A stretch of DNA of 64,000 bases from Trueperella bonasi (GTDB lineage Bacteria > Actinomycetota > Actinomycetes > Actinomycetales > Actinomycetaceae): NCBI RefSeq assembly GCF_030811535.1, contig NZ_JAUSQX010000001.1, positions 310,001-374,000 on the forward strand, written 5' to 3'. Below, one piece after another: positions 39,627-48,541 of the stretch (the stretch's first letter is position 1; the number at the start of each line of letters is the position of its first letter). The notes under the pieces were generated by a model. The model was not told the DNA's origin. It saw only the letters and a program-made list of their open reading frames with translations, and made no database searches. A program made the translations under genes and the position numbers.

Positions 39627-42458
39627 ATGGAAGAACACCTCACCGAAACGTTCGCACACCGCCATATCGGGCCTCGCGAAAACCACGCCCAACGTATGCT
39701 CAACACCCTCGGCTTTTCATCTTTGGATGAGCTCATGGATACGGCAGTCCCGCACAATATTCGCCAAGGCGCGCCTCTCAACCTACCCGCTCCCCTGTCC
39801 GAGCCGAACGCCCTAGCCGAACTTCGCAGGCTCGCCCGCAAGAACACCGTCAAGAAGCAGCTTATCGGCCAAGGCTTTTACAACACCCATATGCCGGCCG
39901 TCATTCGCCGGAACGTTTTCGAGAATCCCGGTTGGTACACCGCCTACACGCCCTATCAGCCAGAGATTTCTCAGGGCCGACTCGAAGCGCTGTTGAATTA
40001 CCAAACGATGGTCGCGGACCTCACCGGCTTCGACCTTGCAAACGCCTCCATGCTCGACGAAGCCTCCGCAGCCGCCGAAGCTGTGCTTCTCATGAACCGA
40101 GCCAACCGCAAGAACAAAGACGGCAAAATCGTGCTCGATTCCAATATTTTCCCGCAGAACATCGCCGTGATCCTCGGCCGCACAAAAGCGCTCGGTATCG
40201 AAACAGAAGTCGCAGATCTTCGCGCTGGCCTGCCCGAGGGCAAGATCACCGGAGTCGTCCTTCAACAGCCCGGCAACGACGGCGGAATCGGCCACCACGC
40301 CAGCATCATTGCCGAAGCAAAAGAGGCGGGCGCGATGGTCACCGTCATCGCCGACCTCCTCGCGCTCGCCCTCATCACTCCCCCGGGCGAGCAAGGCGCG
40401 GACATCGCGGTCGGCAATACGCAGCGCTTCGGTGTGCCGCTCTCCTTCGGCGGCCCGCACGCGGCCTACATGGCCACCAGCCAAAAACTCGTCCGCAGCC
40501 TTCCCGGCCGCATCGTTGGCGTTTCTACCGACGACGCCGGCCGCCCGGCTTACCGCCTAACCCTCCAGACGCGTGAGCAGCACATTCGCCGCGAAAAGGC
40601 CACATCCAATATTTGTACAGCGCAGGCGTTACTGGCCGTACTAGTTGGCTTCTACGGCGTCTACCACGGGCCTGAAGGGCTGACGGCTATCGCACAGCGC
40701 GTTCACAGTCACACGGCTCGCCTAGCCCAGGCACTCAGCAGCGCGGGCTTCGAGCTGGCTCGCGATGAATTCTTTGACACGCTCATTATCAGCGTCGACG
40801 ACGCCGATGCCACGATGTCCGCTGCCCTCGAAGCCGGATACAACTTGCGCAGGTTCTCTGACACGCAGGTCGGCCTCTCCTTCGACGAAACAACGGAAGC
40901 CTCCGATGTCGAAGCGATCGCCAAGCTTTTCGACGCCAAGTTAGATACCGCCGAGGCAAACGCACTCCCAGCCGACCTGCTCCGCACCTCGCCCTTCATG
41001 ACCCACGAGATCTTCAATTCGATCCGCTCAGAATCGCAAATGATGCGCTACACCACGCGGCTTGCTAATCGCGACCTCACACTTGACCGCACCATGATCC
41101 CGCTCGGCTCGTGCACGATGAAACTCAACGCGGCGGCCGAAATGGAGCCCATCACCTGGCCCGAATTCGCCAATATTCATCCGTTTGTGCCCGAAGATCA
41201 GGCGGCAGGCTGGCTCGAACTTATCGCACAGCTCGAAGGTTGGCTTGCCGAAATCACCGGCTATGCGGCCGTGAGCGTGCAGCCGAATGCGGGCTCACAG
41301 GGCGAGTACGCCGGCCTGCTCGCAATCCGGCACTATCTGGAGGCCCAAGGCGAGCATGAGCGCAAGATCTGTCTGATCCCCGCATCGGCACACGGCACCA
41401 ACGCGGCCTCCGCCAAACTCGCAGGCCTCGACATTAAGGTCATCAATTCGGCACCCGACGGCTCAATTGACGTTGACCACCTCGACGACCTCCTTGCCGA
41501 ACACGGCGAACAGGTGGCCGCGATCATGGTCACCTATCCGTCCACGGCCGGCATCTACGAGGCTAAGATCGCCGACGTGTGCGGCAAGGTTCACGACGCC
41601 GGCGGCCAAGTTTATGTGGACGGCGCGAATTTGAACGCGCTGGTTGGCATCGCCCAGCCCGGCAAATTCGGTGGCGATGTCTCGCACCTGAACCTCCATA
41701 AAACCTTCGCGATCCCGCACGGTGGCGGTGGCCCCGGTGTCGGACCGGTCTGCGTGGCCGAGCATTTGGTCCCGTTCCTGCCCACCGAGGCGCGCCATGA
41801 CGACGACGGCGCGGCCGGCACGCCCGTTGCTGCAACTCTCTACGGTTCGGCCGGCGTCTTACCGATCACGTGGGCCTACATCGCGATGATGGGGGCAGAT
41901 GGGCTCACGAACGCAACGAAGAACGCGGTTCTTTCCGCAAATTACATCGCCAAGAGGCTTGGAGAGCATTATCCGATCCTCTTTGCGGGCAACAACGGTC
42001 TGGTCGCACACGAATGTATCGTCGATCTTCGGCCGGTCACGGAAAAGACGGGCGTCACCGCCGAGGACGTGGCCAAACGTCTCATCGACTTTGGCTTCCA
42101 CGCGCCTACAATGGCTTTCCCCGTTCCGGGAACGTTGATGGTCGAGCCCACCGAATCGGAGGATCTAGCCGAAATCGAGAGGTTTATCGAAGCGATGGTG
42201 ACGATCCGCGAGGAGATTGCGGAGATCGAAGAGGGACGGGTCGAACTCGAGTCCTCCGTTCTTCGCCGTTCCCCGCACACCGCGGCCGCCGTCGTCGATA
42301 CCACGTGGGATCGCCCCTACACCGTTGAACAGGCAGCGTTCCCCGTGGCGAGTTTGCGGGTGGACAAGTATTTCCCGCCGGTCGGCCGGATCGACAACGC
42401 AGCGGGTGACAGGAATATTTTCTGTTCCTGCCCGCCCATTGAAGCTTTTGAGAACTAA
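39627..42458 (+). CDS. gcvP: Glycine dehydrogenase (decarboxylating), P-protein
   Basis: PLP enzyme of the glycine cleavage system: decarboxylates glycine and transfers aminomethyl to the lipoyl arm of GcvH. 943 residues, a fused P-protein: N-terminal half (HIGPRENHAQRMLNTLGF, FENPGWYTAYTPYQPEISQGRLE) and C-terminal half with the PLP Lys692 in HLNLHKTFAIPHGGGGPG and the glycine-rich loop. AGGAG lies eight bases before the ATG. First of gcvP-gcvT-gcvH. Regulation is not evident: the 109-bp leader after parE has no convincing glycine riboswitch. Confidence 0.97.
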   Translation: MEEHLTETFAHRHIGPRENHAQRMLNTLGFSSLDELMDTAVPHNIRQGAPLNLPAPLSEPNALAELRRLARKNTVKKQLIGQGFYNTHMPAVIRRNVFENPGWYTAYTPYQPEISQGRLEALLNYQTMVADLTGFDLANASMLDEASAAAEAVLLMNRANRKNKDGKIVLDSNIFPQNIAVILGRTKALGIETEVADLRAGLPEGKITGVVLQQPGNDGGIGHHASIIAEAKEAGAMVTVIADLLALALITPPGEQGADIAVGNTQRFGVPLSFGGPHAAYMATSQKLVRSLPGRIVGVSTDDAGRPAYRLTLQTREQHIRREKATSNICTAQALLAVLVGFYGVYHGPEGLTAIAQRVHSHTARLAQALSSAGFELARDEFFDTLIISVDDADATMSAALEAGYNLRRFSDTQVGLSFDETTEASDVEAIAKLFDAKLDTAEANALPADLLRTSPFMTHEIFNSIRSESQMMRYTTRLANRDLTLDRTMIPLGSCTMKLNAAAEMEPITWPEFANIHPFVPEDQAAGWLELIAQLEGWLAEITGYAAVSVQPNAGSQGEYAGLLAIRHYLEAQGEHERKICLIPASAHGTNAASAKLAGLDIKVINSAPDGSIDVDHLDDLLAEHGEQVAAIMVTYPSTAGIYEAKIADVCGKVHDAGGQVYVDGANLNALVGIAQPGKFGGDVSHLNLHKTFAIPHGGGGPGVGPVCVAEHLVPFLPTEARHDDDGAAGTPVAATLYGSAGVLPITWAYIAMMGADGLTNATKNAVLSANYIAKRLGEHYPILFAGNNGLVAHECIVDLRPVTEKTGVTAEDVAKRLIDFGFHAPTMAFPVPGTLMVEPTESEDLAEIERFIEAMVTIREEIAEIEEGRVELESSVLRRSPHTAAAVVDTTWDRPYTVEQAAFPVASLRVDKYFPPVGRIDNAAGDRNIFCSCPPIEAFEN

Positions 42459-42478
42459 CCCCCGCGGAAAGGCAAAAT

Positions 42479-43585
42479 GTGAAACACTCACCATTTCAGA
42501 CCGAGCACGAAGCAGCCGGAGCAACCTTTACCGATTTCAACGGCTGGAACATGCCGCTGAAATACACGAAAGAGCTCGACGAACACCGGGCGGTGCGCGA
42601 GGCGGCGGGCCTGTTCGACGTTTCCCACATGGGCAAGGTCTGGATCACCGGGCCCGACGCCGCAACCGGGCTGAATCGGGCGCTCGCCGGTAATTTCGAG
42701 CCGATGACGATCGGCCGCGCGCGGTACACGCTTGCCCTCACAGAGCAGGGCACAATTCTCGACGACCTCATCGTCTATCGTTTCGCCCCGGATCGTTTTC
42801 TCGCGATTCCCAATGCGGGCAATGTGGGCGTCGTGTTTGACGCGCTCGTTGAACGCATGGCCGGCCTTGACGTTGAGATTACCGACGAAACTACCGAATA
42901 CGGCCTCCTAGCGCTCCAAGGCCCGCGCTCCCTCGAGGTTCTTCAGGCGCTCCCCGATCTGCCCCTCGCCGAGCACGCCGCCGAGCTGAAAAGTTACACG
43001 GCCACCGAACTCGAGATCGACGGCGCTCCCGCGATCTTGGCACGCACAGGCTACACCGGCGAACTCGGCTACGAAATCATCGTTCCCGCAGGGCACGCAA
43101 GTCCGCTGTGGCACAAACTCATGGCGGCAGGCACGCCGCTCGGAATGCTCCCCTGCGGGCTCGCCTCCCGCGATTCGCTACGTCTCGAAGCGGGTATGCC
43201 CCTATACGCCAACGAGCTATCCACCGAAGTCACGCCCATCGAAGCCGGGCTCGAGAGGGTTGTCAGCTTAAAGAAAGCTGACGATTTCGTTGGGCGTAGG
43301 GCTCTGGAGCCGCTCAAGGACCAGACGCCCGGCCGCGTCCTCGTCGGTCTCGTGTCCGAGCAGCGGCGCGCTGGCCGCAGCGGGGCGGACGTCGTCGACG
43401 ACGGCGAAACGATCGGCACGATTACCTCCGGCATCCCCTCCCCGACTCTCGGCCATCCCATTGCGATGGGCTACGTGGCGGCATCGCACGCCGAACCGGG
43501 AACTCAGGTCGCGGTGGACGTGCGCGGAAAGGCACTGACATACACGGTTGTGGAACTTCCTTTCTACTCGCACCCAAAGAACTAA
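42479..43585 (+). CDS. gcvT: Glycine cleavage system T-protein (aminomethyltransferase)
   Basis: Transfers the methylene from aminomethyl-lipoyl GcvH to tetrahydrofolate, releasing ammonia. 368 residues starting at GTG 42479; an ATG two bases earlier would stop at once. GGAAAGG precedes it. FNGWNMPLKYTKELDEHRAVR, LFDVSHMGKVWITG, GLLALQGPRSLEVLQ, TGYTGELGYEIIVP and GLERVVSLKKADDFVGR are in order. It follows gcvP by 20 bp. Confidence 0.97.
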   Translation: MKHSPFQTEHEAAGATFTDFNGWNMPLKYTKELDEHRAVREAAGLFDVSHMGKVWITGPDAATGLNRALAGNFEPMTIGRARYTLALTEQGTILDDLIVYRFAPDRFLAIPNAGNVGVVFDALVERMAGLDVEITDETTEYGLLALQGPRSLEVLQALPDLPLAEHAAELKSYTATELEIDGAPAILARTGYTGELGYEIIVPAGHASPLWHKLMAAGTPLGMLPCGLASRDSLRLEAGMPLYANELSTEVTPIEAGLERVVSLKKADDFVGRRALEPLKDQTPGRVLVGLVSEQRRAGRSGADVVDDGETIGTITSGIPSPTLGHPIAMGYVAASHAEPGTQVAVDVRGKALTYTVVELPFYSHPKN

Positions 43586-43618
43586 AATTGACAAATCACC
43601 GTCGAAAAGAGGACTCCC

Positions 43619-43999
43619 ATGACCATCGTAAAAGCAAACCTCCGTTACACCGCCGAACACGACTGGTTGAGCTCCGATAGCCCGGCCAGAGTCGGTGTCA
43701 CAGATTACGCGCAAAATCAGCTTGGCGAAATCGTCTACGCAGAGCTTCCCGAAGTCGGTGACGAAATCACGGCAGGCGTGGAATGCGGTGAACTGGAATC
43801 AACGAAGTCAGTTGCTGAGCTCAGAGCACCGGCAAGTGGCAAGGTTGTCGAAGTCAACGAAGCGCTCGTGGACAACCCGGAGCTCATCAACGACGATCCC
43901 TACGGCGAAGGCTGGTTGTACGCCGTCGACGTCACAGAGGAAGGCCCGCTAAGCTCGGCCGAAGAGTATGCGCAAACTGTCGAGGGCACTATCGAATAG
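43619..43999 (+). CDS. gcvH: Glycine cleavage system H-protein
   Basis: Lipoyl carrier that shuttles the aminomethyl intermediate between P, T and L proteins. 126 residues: RYTAEHDWLSSD, VGVTDYAQNQLGEIVYAELPEVGD, and the lipoylation site Lys63 in ESTKSVAELRAPASGKVVEVN. GAGGA precedes the ATG. Lipoate could come from the LplA encoded at 18 kb. The L-protein is not in the window. Confidence 0.97.
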   Translation: MTIVKANLRYTAEHDWLSSDSPARVGVTDYAQNQLGEIVYAELPEVGDEITAGVECGELESTKSVAELRAPASGKVVEVNEALVDNPELINDDPYGEGWLYAVDVTEEGPLSSAEEYAQTVEGTIE

Positions 44000-44019
44000 C
44001 GCGCTCCAAGGGGGGCCAA

Positions 44020-44709
44020 CTATTCGGTGCGCCGCCATTGGAAAACAATCTCATAGCTTTCCGCCTCTGTACCCCGAATCGTTAATTCGACTTGGTTGTA
44101 CAAAAGAAGTTCGGCCTGTTTCTCAGCGCGCGTGAGTAGTCCACCGTTGATGGCTTCTTGACGGTGCCCATCTGTTAATTCACTGAGCATGCCCGTTACA
44201 TCGTCTACCGCAATCTGGTTAACAGGATTGTGCGATTGATCGTATTGCACCACAGAGTCCGGGTCGATCACAGCGGAAAGTACTCGCGGCTCAGTGAGCA
44301 AGACGGTGATCCGCTCGCTTTCGTTGTCGAGTTTAACGTTCACTTCACTGAAGTCGATTCCTGCGGTGACGACGCCGGAATACGTAATGAGGAAAGATTT
44401 ACCCGTGAAGGGCACGTCCCACCTGAAGAATTTCCGACCGGAGTCTTCAAAATGCCCCACCCCTGAAAAACCATACTCTTGAGTGACAAGATCAGAAACA
44501 TCTGAAAATGAGTTCAAAATCGTGGTCGAAGTGATCTCAGGTTCAGATTCCTGGCCGCGCGCAGATAAGGCCCACGCGGTAACCATAAGCGACACAATGG
44601 CTATAACGGCAAAGATCACGGTTAGAGGCGAGTGCCTTCTGGAAGAATTCTTCCGCCCTGATTGTGAATGATCCCAGTTGGCATTCACTTGCTTTGTTTC
44701 TTCAGCCAT
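44020..44709 (-). CDS. DUF4230 domain-containing membrane-anchored protein
   Basis: 229 residues from the second of two adjacent ATGs (44712 and 44709), the one better spaced from AAAGGAG. A short Ser/Arg-rich cytosolic head, one membrane segment (LTVIFAVIAIVSLMVTAWAL), then the extracytoplasmic DUF4230 domain (FLITYSGVVTAGIDFSEVNV, ITVLLTEPRVLSAVIDPDSV, IFQWRR-like end). Function unknown. It is divergent from the S66 peptidase gene, 42 bp apart. Confidence 0.85.
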   Translation of the reverse strand: MAEETKQVNANWDHSQSGRKNSSRRHSPLTVIFAVIAIVSLMVTAWALSARGQESEPEITSTTILNSFSDVSDLVTQEYGFSGVGHFEDSGRKFFRWDVPFTGKSFLITYSGVVTAGIDFSEVNVKLDNESERITVLLTEPRVLSAVIDPDSVVQYDQSHNPVNQIAVDDVTGMLSELTDGHRQEAINGGLLTRAEKQAELLLYNQVELTIRGTEAESYEIVFQWRRTE

Positions 44710-44751
44710 CATGGCTCCTTTGCGTGGCGTTTGTGCTGGTACATTTTTACC

Positions 44752-45825
44752 ATGAGCCGTGACTTTCAAATGCCATCACCCGCGAGAAGGGGCGATAAAG
44801 TTGCCGTTCTCTCCCCCTCGTGGGCGGCACCCGCGTATTTCCCGCAGATTCACGAGCAGGCTCTGGAGCGCGTAGAGCGTTTGCTTGGCGTGGAGATCGT
44901 TGAGTTTCCGACAACGCGGCTGATGGGAGCGACCCCGGAGGCTCGCGCCGCCGATGTCAATACGGCTTTCGCCGATCCCGAAATCCGCGCGATCTTCGCG
45001 ACGATCGGCGGGAGCGACCAAATTCGCGTCGTCCCCCACCTCGATCCCGAGCTGGCCCGGGCCGATCCCAAGCCATTCTTCGGGTATTCCGACAACACGA
45101 ACATCCACAATTGGCTATATGGAATCGGTGTGGGCTCTTATTACGGAGGCTCCACCATGGTTCATTTCGGGCAGGGTACACGCGTCGATCCCGAACACTT
45201 GCTCACCTTGCGTGCGGGGCTTTTTGGTGGGGGCGACGTCGTCATCCCGGCTACCGCCGACAGTGAAGACTTCGGCCTCGACTGGTCCGACCCGCGCTCG
45301 CTGACCCACGACGTCGAGCGCGAACCGGCGCTCCCGGTTGAATTCCTCGGTAGCGAGCGCACTGTACGGTGCAGAACTTGGGGCGGGTGCCTCGAAGTTC
45401 TCGACGAGCTTGCTTTTGCTGACCGCCTGCCCTCCGCGGCGGATCTCGAGGGTGCGATACTCATCTTCGAAACATCGGAAATCTTACCGCCAGCCGAATT
45501 CGTCGGCCGTTGGATTCGGGCGATGGGTGAACGCGGTTATCTGGAGGCAGCCGCAGGCCTCATGTTCGCCCGGCCGGTTGTCCAAGACCGCGACGCTCCC
45601 GCCCCACAAAGTATTTTGGAAGCCCGCCGTGATGCCTACCTCGAGTATTTGCTTTCGAATATTGCGCTCTACCGCAACGATCTACTCGTGGTGCTCAACG
45701 TTCCGTTTGGGCACACGCGCCCGCAGGTGATCCTGCCGTACGGGGGCGACGTGACGCTCGACCCTATCGCGCAGCAAGTCACGGCGCATTACACGAACTC
45801 GATAACCTCTGCGATTGAAGGGTGA
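44752..45825 (+). CDS. S66-family peptidase (LD-carboxypeptidase/MccF-like)
   Basis: Serine peptidase family including LD-carboxypeptidases of peptidoglycan recycling and MccF, which inactivates microcin C. 357 residues from the ATG at 44752. GDKVAVLSPSWAAPAYFPQ, the region IFATIGGSDQIRVVPHLD, and the nucleophile region FFGYSDNTNIHNWL (Ser of YSD) are clear. ILIFETSEILPPAEFV (catalytic Glu) follows, and a C-terminal LNVPFGHTRPQVILPYG (catalytic His) closes it. It has no signal peptide. The -10 TACATT ends seven bases before the ATG with no Shine-Dalgarno, pointing to a leaderless mRNA. The 3' end overlaps the convergent HAD gene by 37 nt. Confidence 0.87.
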   Translation: MSRDFQMPSPARRGDKVAVLSPSWAAPAYFPQIHEQALERVERLLGVEIVEFPTTRLMGATPEARAADVNTAFADPEIRAIFATIGGSDQIRVVPHLDPELARADPKPFFGYSDNTNIHNWLYGIGVGSYYGGSTMVHFGQGTRVDPEHLLTLRAGLFGGGDVVIPATADSEDFGLDWSDPRSLTHDVEREPALPVEFLGSERTVRCRTWGGCLEVLDELAFADRLPSAADLEGAILIFETSEILPPAEFVGRWIRAMGERGYLEAAAGLMFARPVVQDRDAPAPQSILEARRDAYLEYLLSNIALYRNDLLVVLNVPFGHTRPQVILPYGGDVTLDPIAQQVTAHYTNSITSAIEG

Positions 45826-46553
45826 ACGTAGTCGGGGCGGAACGGGAAGTTCTCGATTTCGCTTTCCTCAGTGGATCCCGTGAGCACTAGGTGCGTGGTC
45901 AGGCCGGTTTCAACACCCGCCTGAATGTCGGTATCCATTCGATCACCCACGATGGAGGTGTGTTCGGAGTGCGCGCCGATTTTGTTGAGCCCATTGCGCA
46001 ACATCACCGGATTCGGCTTGCCAACAAAGAATGGGCTGCGGCCGGTTGCCTTTTCGATCATGGCCGCCACGGCGCCGGTGGCAGGAATATCGCCTTCTGC
46101 CGACGGGCCTGTAGCATCCGGGTTGGTCGCAATGAAGCGCGCACCGCCCTGAATGAGACGGATTGCTTTCGTGATTGCCTCAAAAGAGTAGGTACGAGTC
46201 TCACCGAGCACCACAAATTCTGGGCGGTCGGAGGTCATGATGAAACCCTCTTCATACAGGGCGGTCGTCATCCCGGCCTCTCCCAACACGTAGACTCGCT
46301 TGTTGTCCGTCTGCCCCGAAAGGAAGCGGGCTGTTGCCAGCGCCGACGTCCAAATCCGTTCGGCGGGCACGTCCAAGCCCGATGATGCCAGCCGTGCCGA
46401 CAGGTCGCGCGTCGTAAAAATCGAATTGTTGGTCAAAATCAGGTGCGGGATGTCTTTTTCTTCAAGCCGTTCAAGGAACTCCTTCGCCCCGTCAAGGGCG
46501 AGCCCCTCGTGTACGAGCACACCGTCCATGTCAATAAGCCAAGCACTAGTCAT
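45789..46553 (-). CDS. HAD-IIA family hydrolase (NagD-like phosphatase)
   Basis: 254 residues. HAD motif I WLIDMDGVL with nucleophile Asp, motif II LILTNNS, the C2 cap with FVVLGETRTYSFEAI, motif III FFVGKPNPVM, and motif IV IVGDRMDTDIQAG. Such enzymes hydrolyse small phosphoesters such as sugar phosphates or nucleoside monophosphates; substrate not predictable. ATG 46553 is chosen over a start four codons upstream because GGATGG then sits at ribosome-site distance. Confidence 0.92.
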   Translation of the reverse strand: MTSAWLIDMDGVLVHEGLALDGAKEFLERLEEKDIPHLILTNNSIFTTRDLSARLASSGLDVPAERIWTSALATARFLSGQTDNKRVYVLGEAGMTTALYEEGFIMTSDRPEFVVLGETRTYSFEAITKAIRLIQGGARFIATNPDATGPSAEGDIPATGAVAAMIEKATGRSPFFVGKPNPVMLRNGLNKIGAHSEHTSIVGDRMDTDIQAGVETGLTTHLVLTGSTEESEIENFPFRPDYVHPSIAEVIEFV

Positions 46554-46613
46554 ATAACCATCCAATCACGTCATTGTGTTTTCGGAAAGGGCGCTTATCT
46601 AACAGGCGAAAGC

Positions 46614-47147
46614 CTAACGCTGGCGGCGGCGGGCTTCCGACATGGCGCGCTCCGCTTCACGCATATCCTGCTTACGCTTAAGCGTCTCGCGCTTGTCCCA
46701 CTCCTGTTTACCGCGAGCGATGCCAATCTCAACCTTTGCACGGCCACGAATAAAATAAAGCTCTAAGGGAACGATCGTGTAACCCTTTTCCCGCGATCTT
46801 TGCGCCAGCTCTTCAAGCTCGTGCTTGTGCAAGAGCAACTTGCGCTTCTGGGTGGGCGCATGATTAGTCCACCCGCCAGCGGAGTAGACAGGAATATTAG
46901 CCCCGACCAGCCAGCCCTCGCCGTGGCGATCGATTTCAACCCACGCTTCGGCCAGTGACGCACGCCCGGCGCGCAATGCTTTAACTTCGGTGCCAGCGAG
47001 CACGAGGCCGGCTTCAAACGTGTCGTCGATAAAGTAATCGTGGCGCGCTTTCTTATTTCGGGCCACGACCTTTTTCGCGTCGGCAGCCTGCTTCGCCTTT
47101 TGGGCAGGCGTCAACTTGCCAGCATCCTTTTTCCACGCTTTAGCCAT
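46614..47147 (-). CDS. smpB: SsrA-binding protein SmpB
   Basis: Partner of tmRNA in trans-translation. 177 residues from the ATG at 47147 with AAAGGAAG just upstream; the open frame extending to 47237 lies within the M23 gene. A basic N-terminal extension of about 30 residues (KLTPAQKAKQAADAKK) precedes the core ARHDYFIDDTFEAGLVLAGTEVK and IPLELYF-like VPLELYFIRGRAKVEIGIARGK, and the disordered basic tail KRKQDMREAERAMSEARRR. In many actinobacteria ssrA lies directly after smpB; here the nearest tmRNA is 9 kb away. Confidence 0.96.
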   Translation of the reverse strand: MAKAWKKDAGKLTPAQKAKQAADAKKVVARNKKARHDYFIDDTFEAGLVLAGTEVKALRAGRASLAEAWVEIDRHGEGWLVGANIPVYSAGGWTNHAPTQKRKLLLHKHELEELAQRSREKGYTIVPLELYFIRGRAKVEIGIARGKQEWDKRETLKRKQDMREAERAMSEARRRQR

Positions 47148-47173
47148 GAACTTCCTTTGTCTCCACCGGCGTA

Positions 47174-48538
47174 CTAGCTCCACCGGCGCACGAAAGAGCT
47201 GAACGTCATTGGGTCGATTACCGTGCCATCTTTCCACACTTCAAAGTGAACGTGGCACGCGGTGACGAGCCCGGTTTCGCCGGTCCATCCGATCACTTGG
47301 CCCTGCTTCACCGACTGACCGGTGGTTACGTTGAATGCCTGCAAATGGTTCGTCACGGTCACGTATGAACTGCCGCCTACAATTCCGTGATTGATGAACA
47401 CCTGGTTGCCGTGGGTTCCATTACCTGCTGCTGGAACGACGGCCGAAACGACGCCGTCGGCAGCGGCTGTTTGTGCCTCACCGCATCGCGAGCGCAAGTC
47501 GACGCCGTTGTGCATCCACATGCCACCAAACGGATACTGGCGCATGCCAAAGGGTGACGTGACGTAAACGGGAGCTGGCACGGGCGGCTGAATCCAACTT
47601 GAGGAGGTTTGCTGTGGGGCAGCTGGCGCCGGAGCGGGCTGATGATTCCGGGCCGCTTGGTCTCTGGCAGCTTTTTCGGCCGCAGCTTTTTCGGCTGCGA
47701 TACGTTCGGCTTCTTTGCGGCGGTTCTCTTCGTCTATTTCGACGATCCGTTGTGCCGTTTTGTCACGAGCAACTTCGAGGTTATCGATCGAATTTATGTA
47801 GTCGTCTTTTCTTGCCTCGAGGCCTTCAGACTGCTCGGCGAACTGGTCTTCGAGTTCGAGTAGCTCGTCGCGCTTTTGATCAGCCAGCTGTTTCTTTTCT
47901 TTTTGAACGACGACGAGCTCATCCGAGGCTCGCTTTAGCTTTTCGATTTCTTCTTCCACCGCGCTCTGGCGTGATTCACGGTTCTTGGATTGCGCTGCCT
48001 GTTGCTCGTATTCGGTCAACGAACTGGCCTGCGACCTTGAGACCGCGGTGTGTGCCCGATACGCGTTCGCGAAATCTTCGGCCGAGCTCGCACCGATAAG
48101 AACTTCAAGCTCGGAGGGCATGGTGTCTCCGCGATAGGTCACTCGAGCGTACTCTCCTAGCGACTTCCGGGTTTGCTCAGCGTTCGCCTCGTGTTGAGCG
48201 ATTTCGTTTTGAATTCTTTCTAATTCGCCTTGCGCGGCTTCCAAGAGCGCGGCATTGGCTTCAGCTTCACGGATCGCGGCAGCCAGCTCGTTATCCGCCT
48301 GAATAACATCTGCCTCAGCGCCGGGGATTTTGCCGCGTGTTTCCTCGAGCTGAAGGTAGGCGTCTTGGAGATCGACGTCGATACCTTCAAGCTCGGATTG
48401 CAGGCGCTCAATTTCGCGTTCCTGCTCTTCTTGTTGATCTACCAGATCTGAGCGCTCGTCAGCCGCGGCAGGTAGGACGATCGCCGCACCGGAAACGGCG
48501 ATCGCGAACACAGAAATGAAGGTGAAGATTTTTCGCAT
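47174..48538 (-). CDS. M23-family metallopeptidase with coiled-coil N-terminus (EnvC/RipC-like)
   Basis: 454-residue secreted cell-wall hydrolase or activator, expected to be controlled by FtsEX during division. Signal peptide (IFTFISVFAIAVSGAAIVLPAAA), a long coiled coil at about 28-290 rich in Glu/Gln/Arg, a Pro/Gln linker, then an M23 domain at about 325-450: SPFGMRQYPFGGMWMHNGVDLRS (first His and Asp ligands) and GLVTACHVHFEVWKDG (HxH). All zinc ligands are present, so it may be catalytic, unlike E. coli EnvC. It is three bases downstream of ftsX. Confidence 0.93.
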   Translation of the reverse strand: MRKIFTFISVFAIAVSGAAIVLPAAADERSDLVDQQEEQEREIERLQSELEGIDVDLQDAYLQLEETRGKIPGAEADVIQADNELAAAIREAEANAALLEAAQGELERIQNEIAQHEANAEQTRKSLGEYARVTYRGDTMPSELEVLIGASSAEDFANAYRAHTAVSRSQASSLTEYEQQAAQSKNRESRQSAVEEEIEKLKRASDELVVVQKEKKQLADQKRDELLELEDQFAEQSEGLEARKDDYINSIDNLEVARDKTAQRIVEIDEENRRKEAERIAAEKAAAEKAARDQAARNHQPAPAPAAPQQTSSSWIQPPVPAPVYVTSPFGMRQYPFGGMWMHNGVDLRSRCGEAQTAAADGVVSAVVPAAGNGTHGNQVFINHGIVGGSSYVTVTNHLQAFNVTTGQSVKQGQVIGWTGETGLVTACHVHFEVWKDGTVIDPMTFSSFVRRWS

Positions 48539-48541
48539 GGC

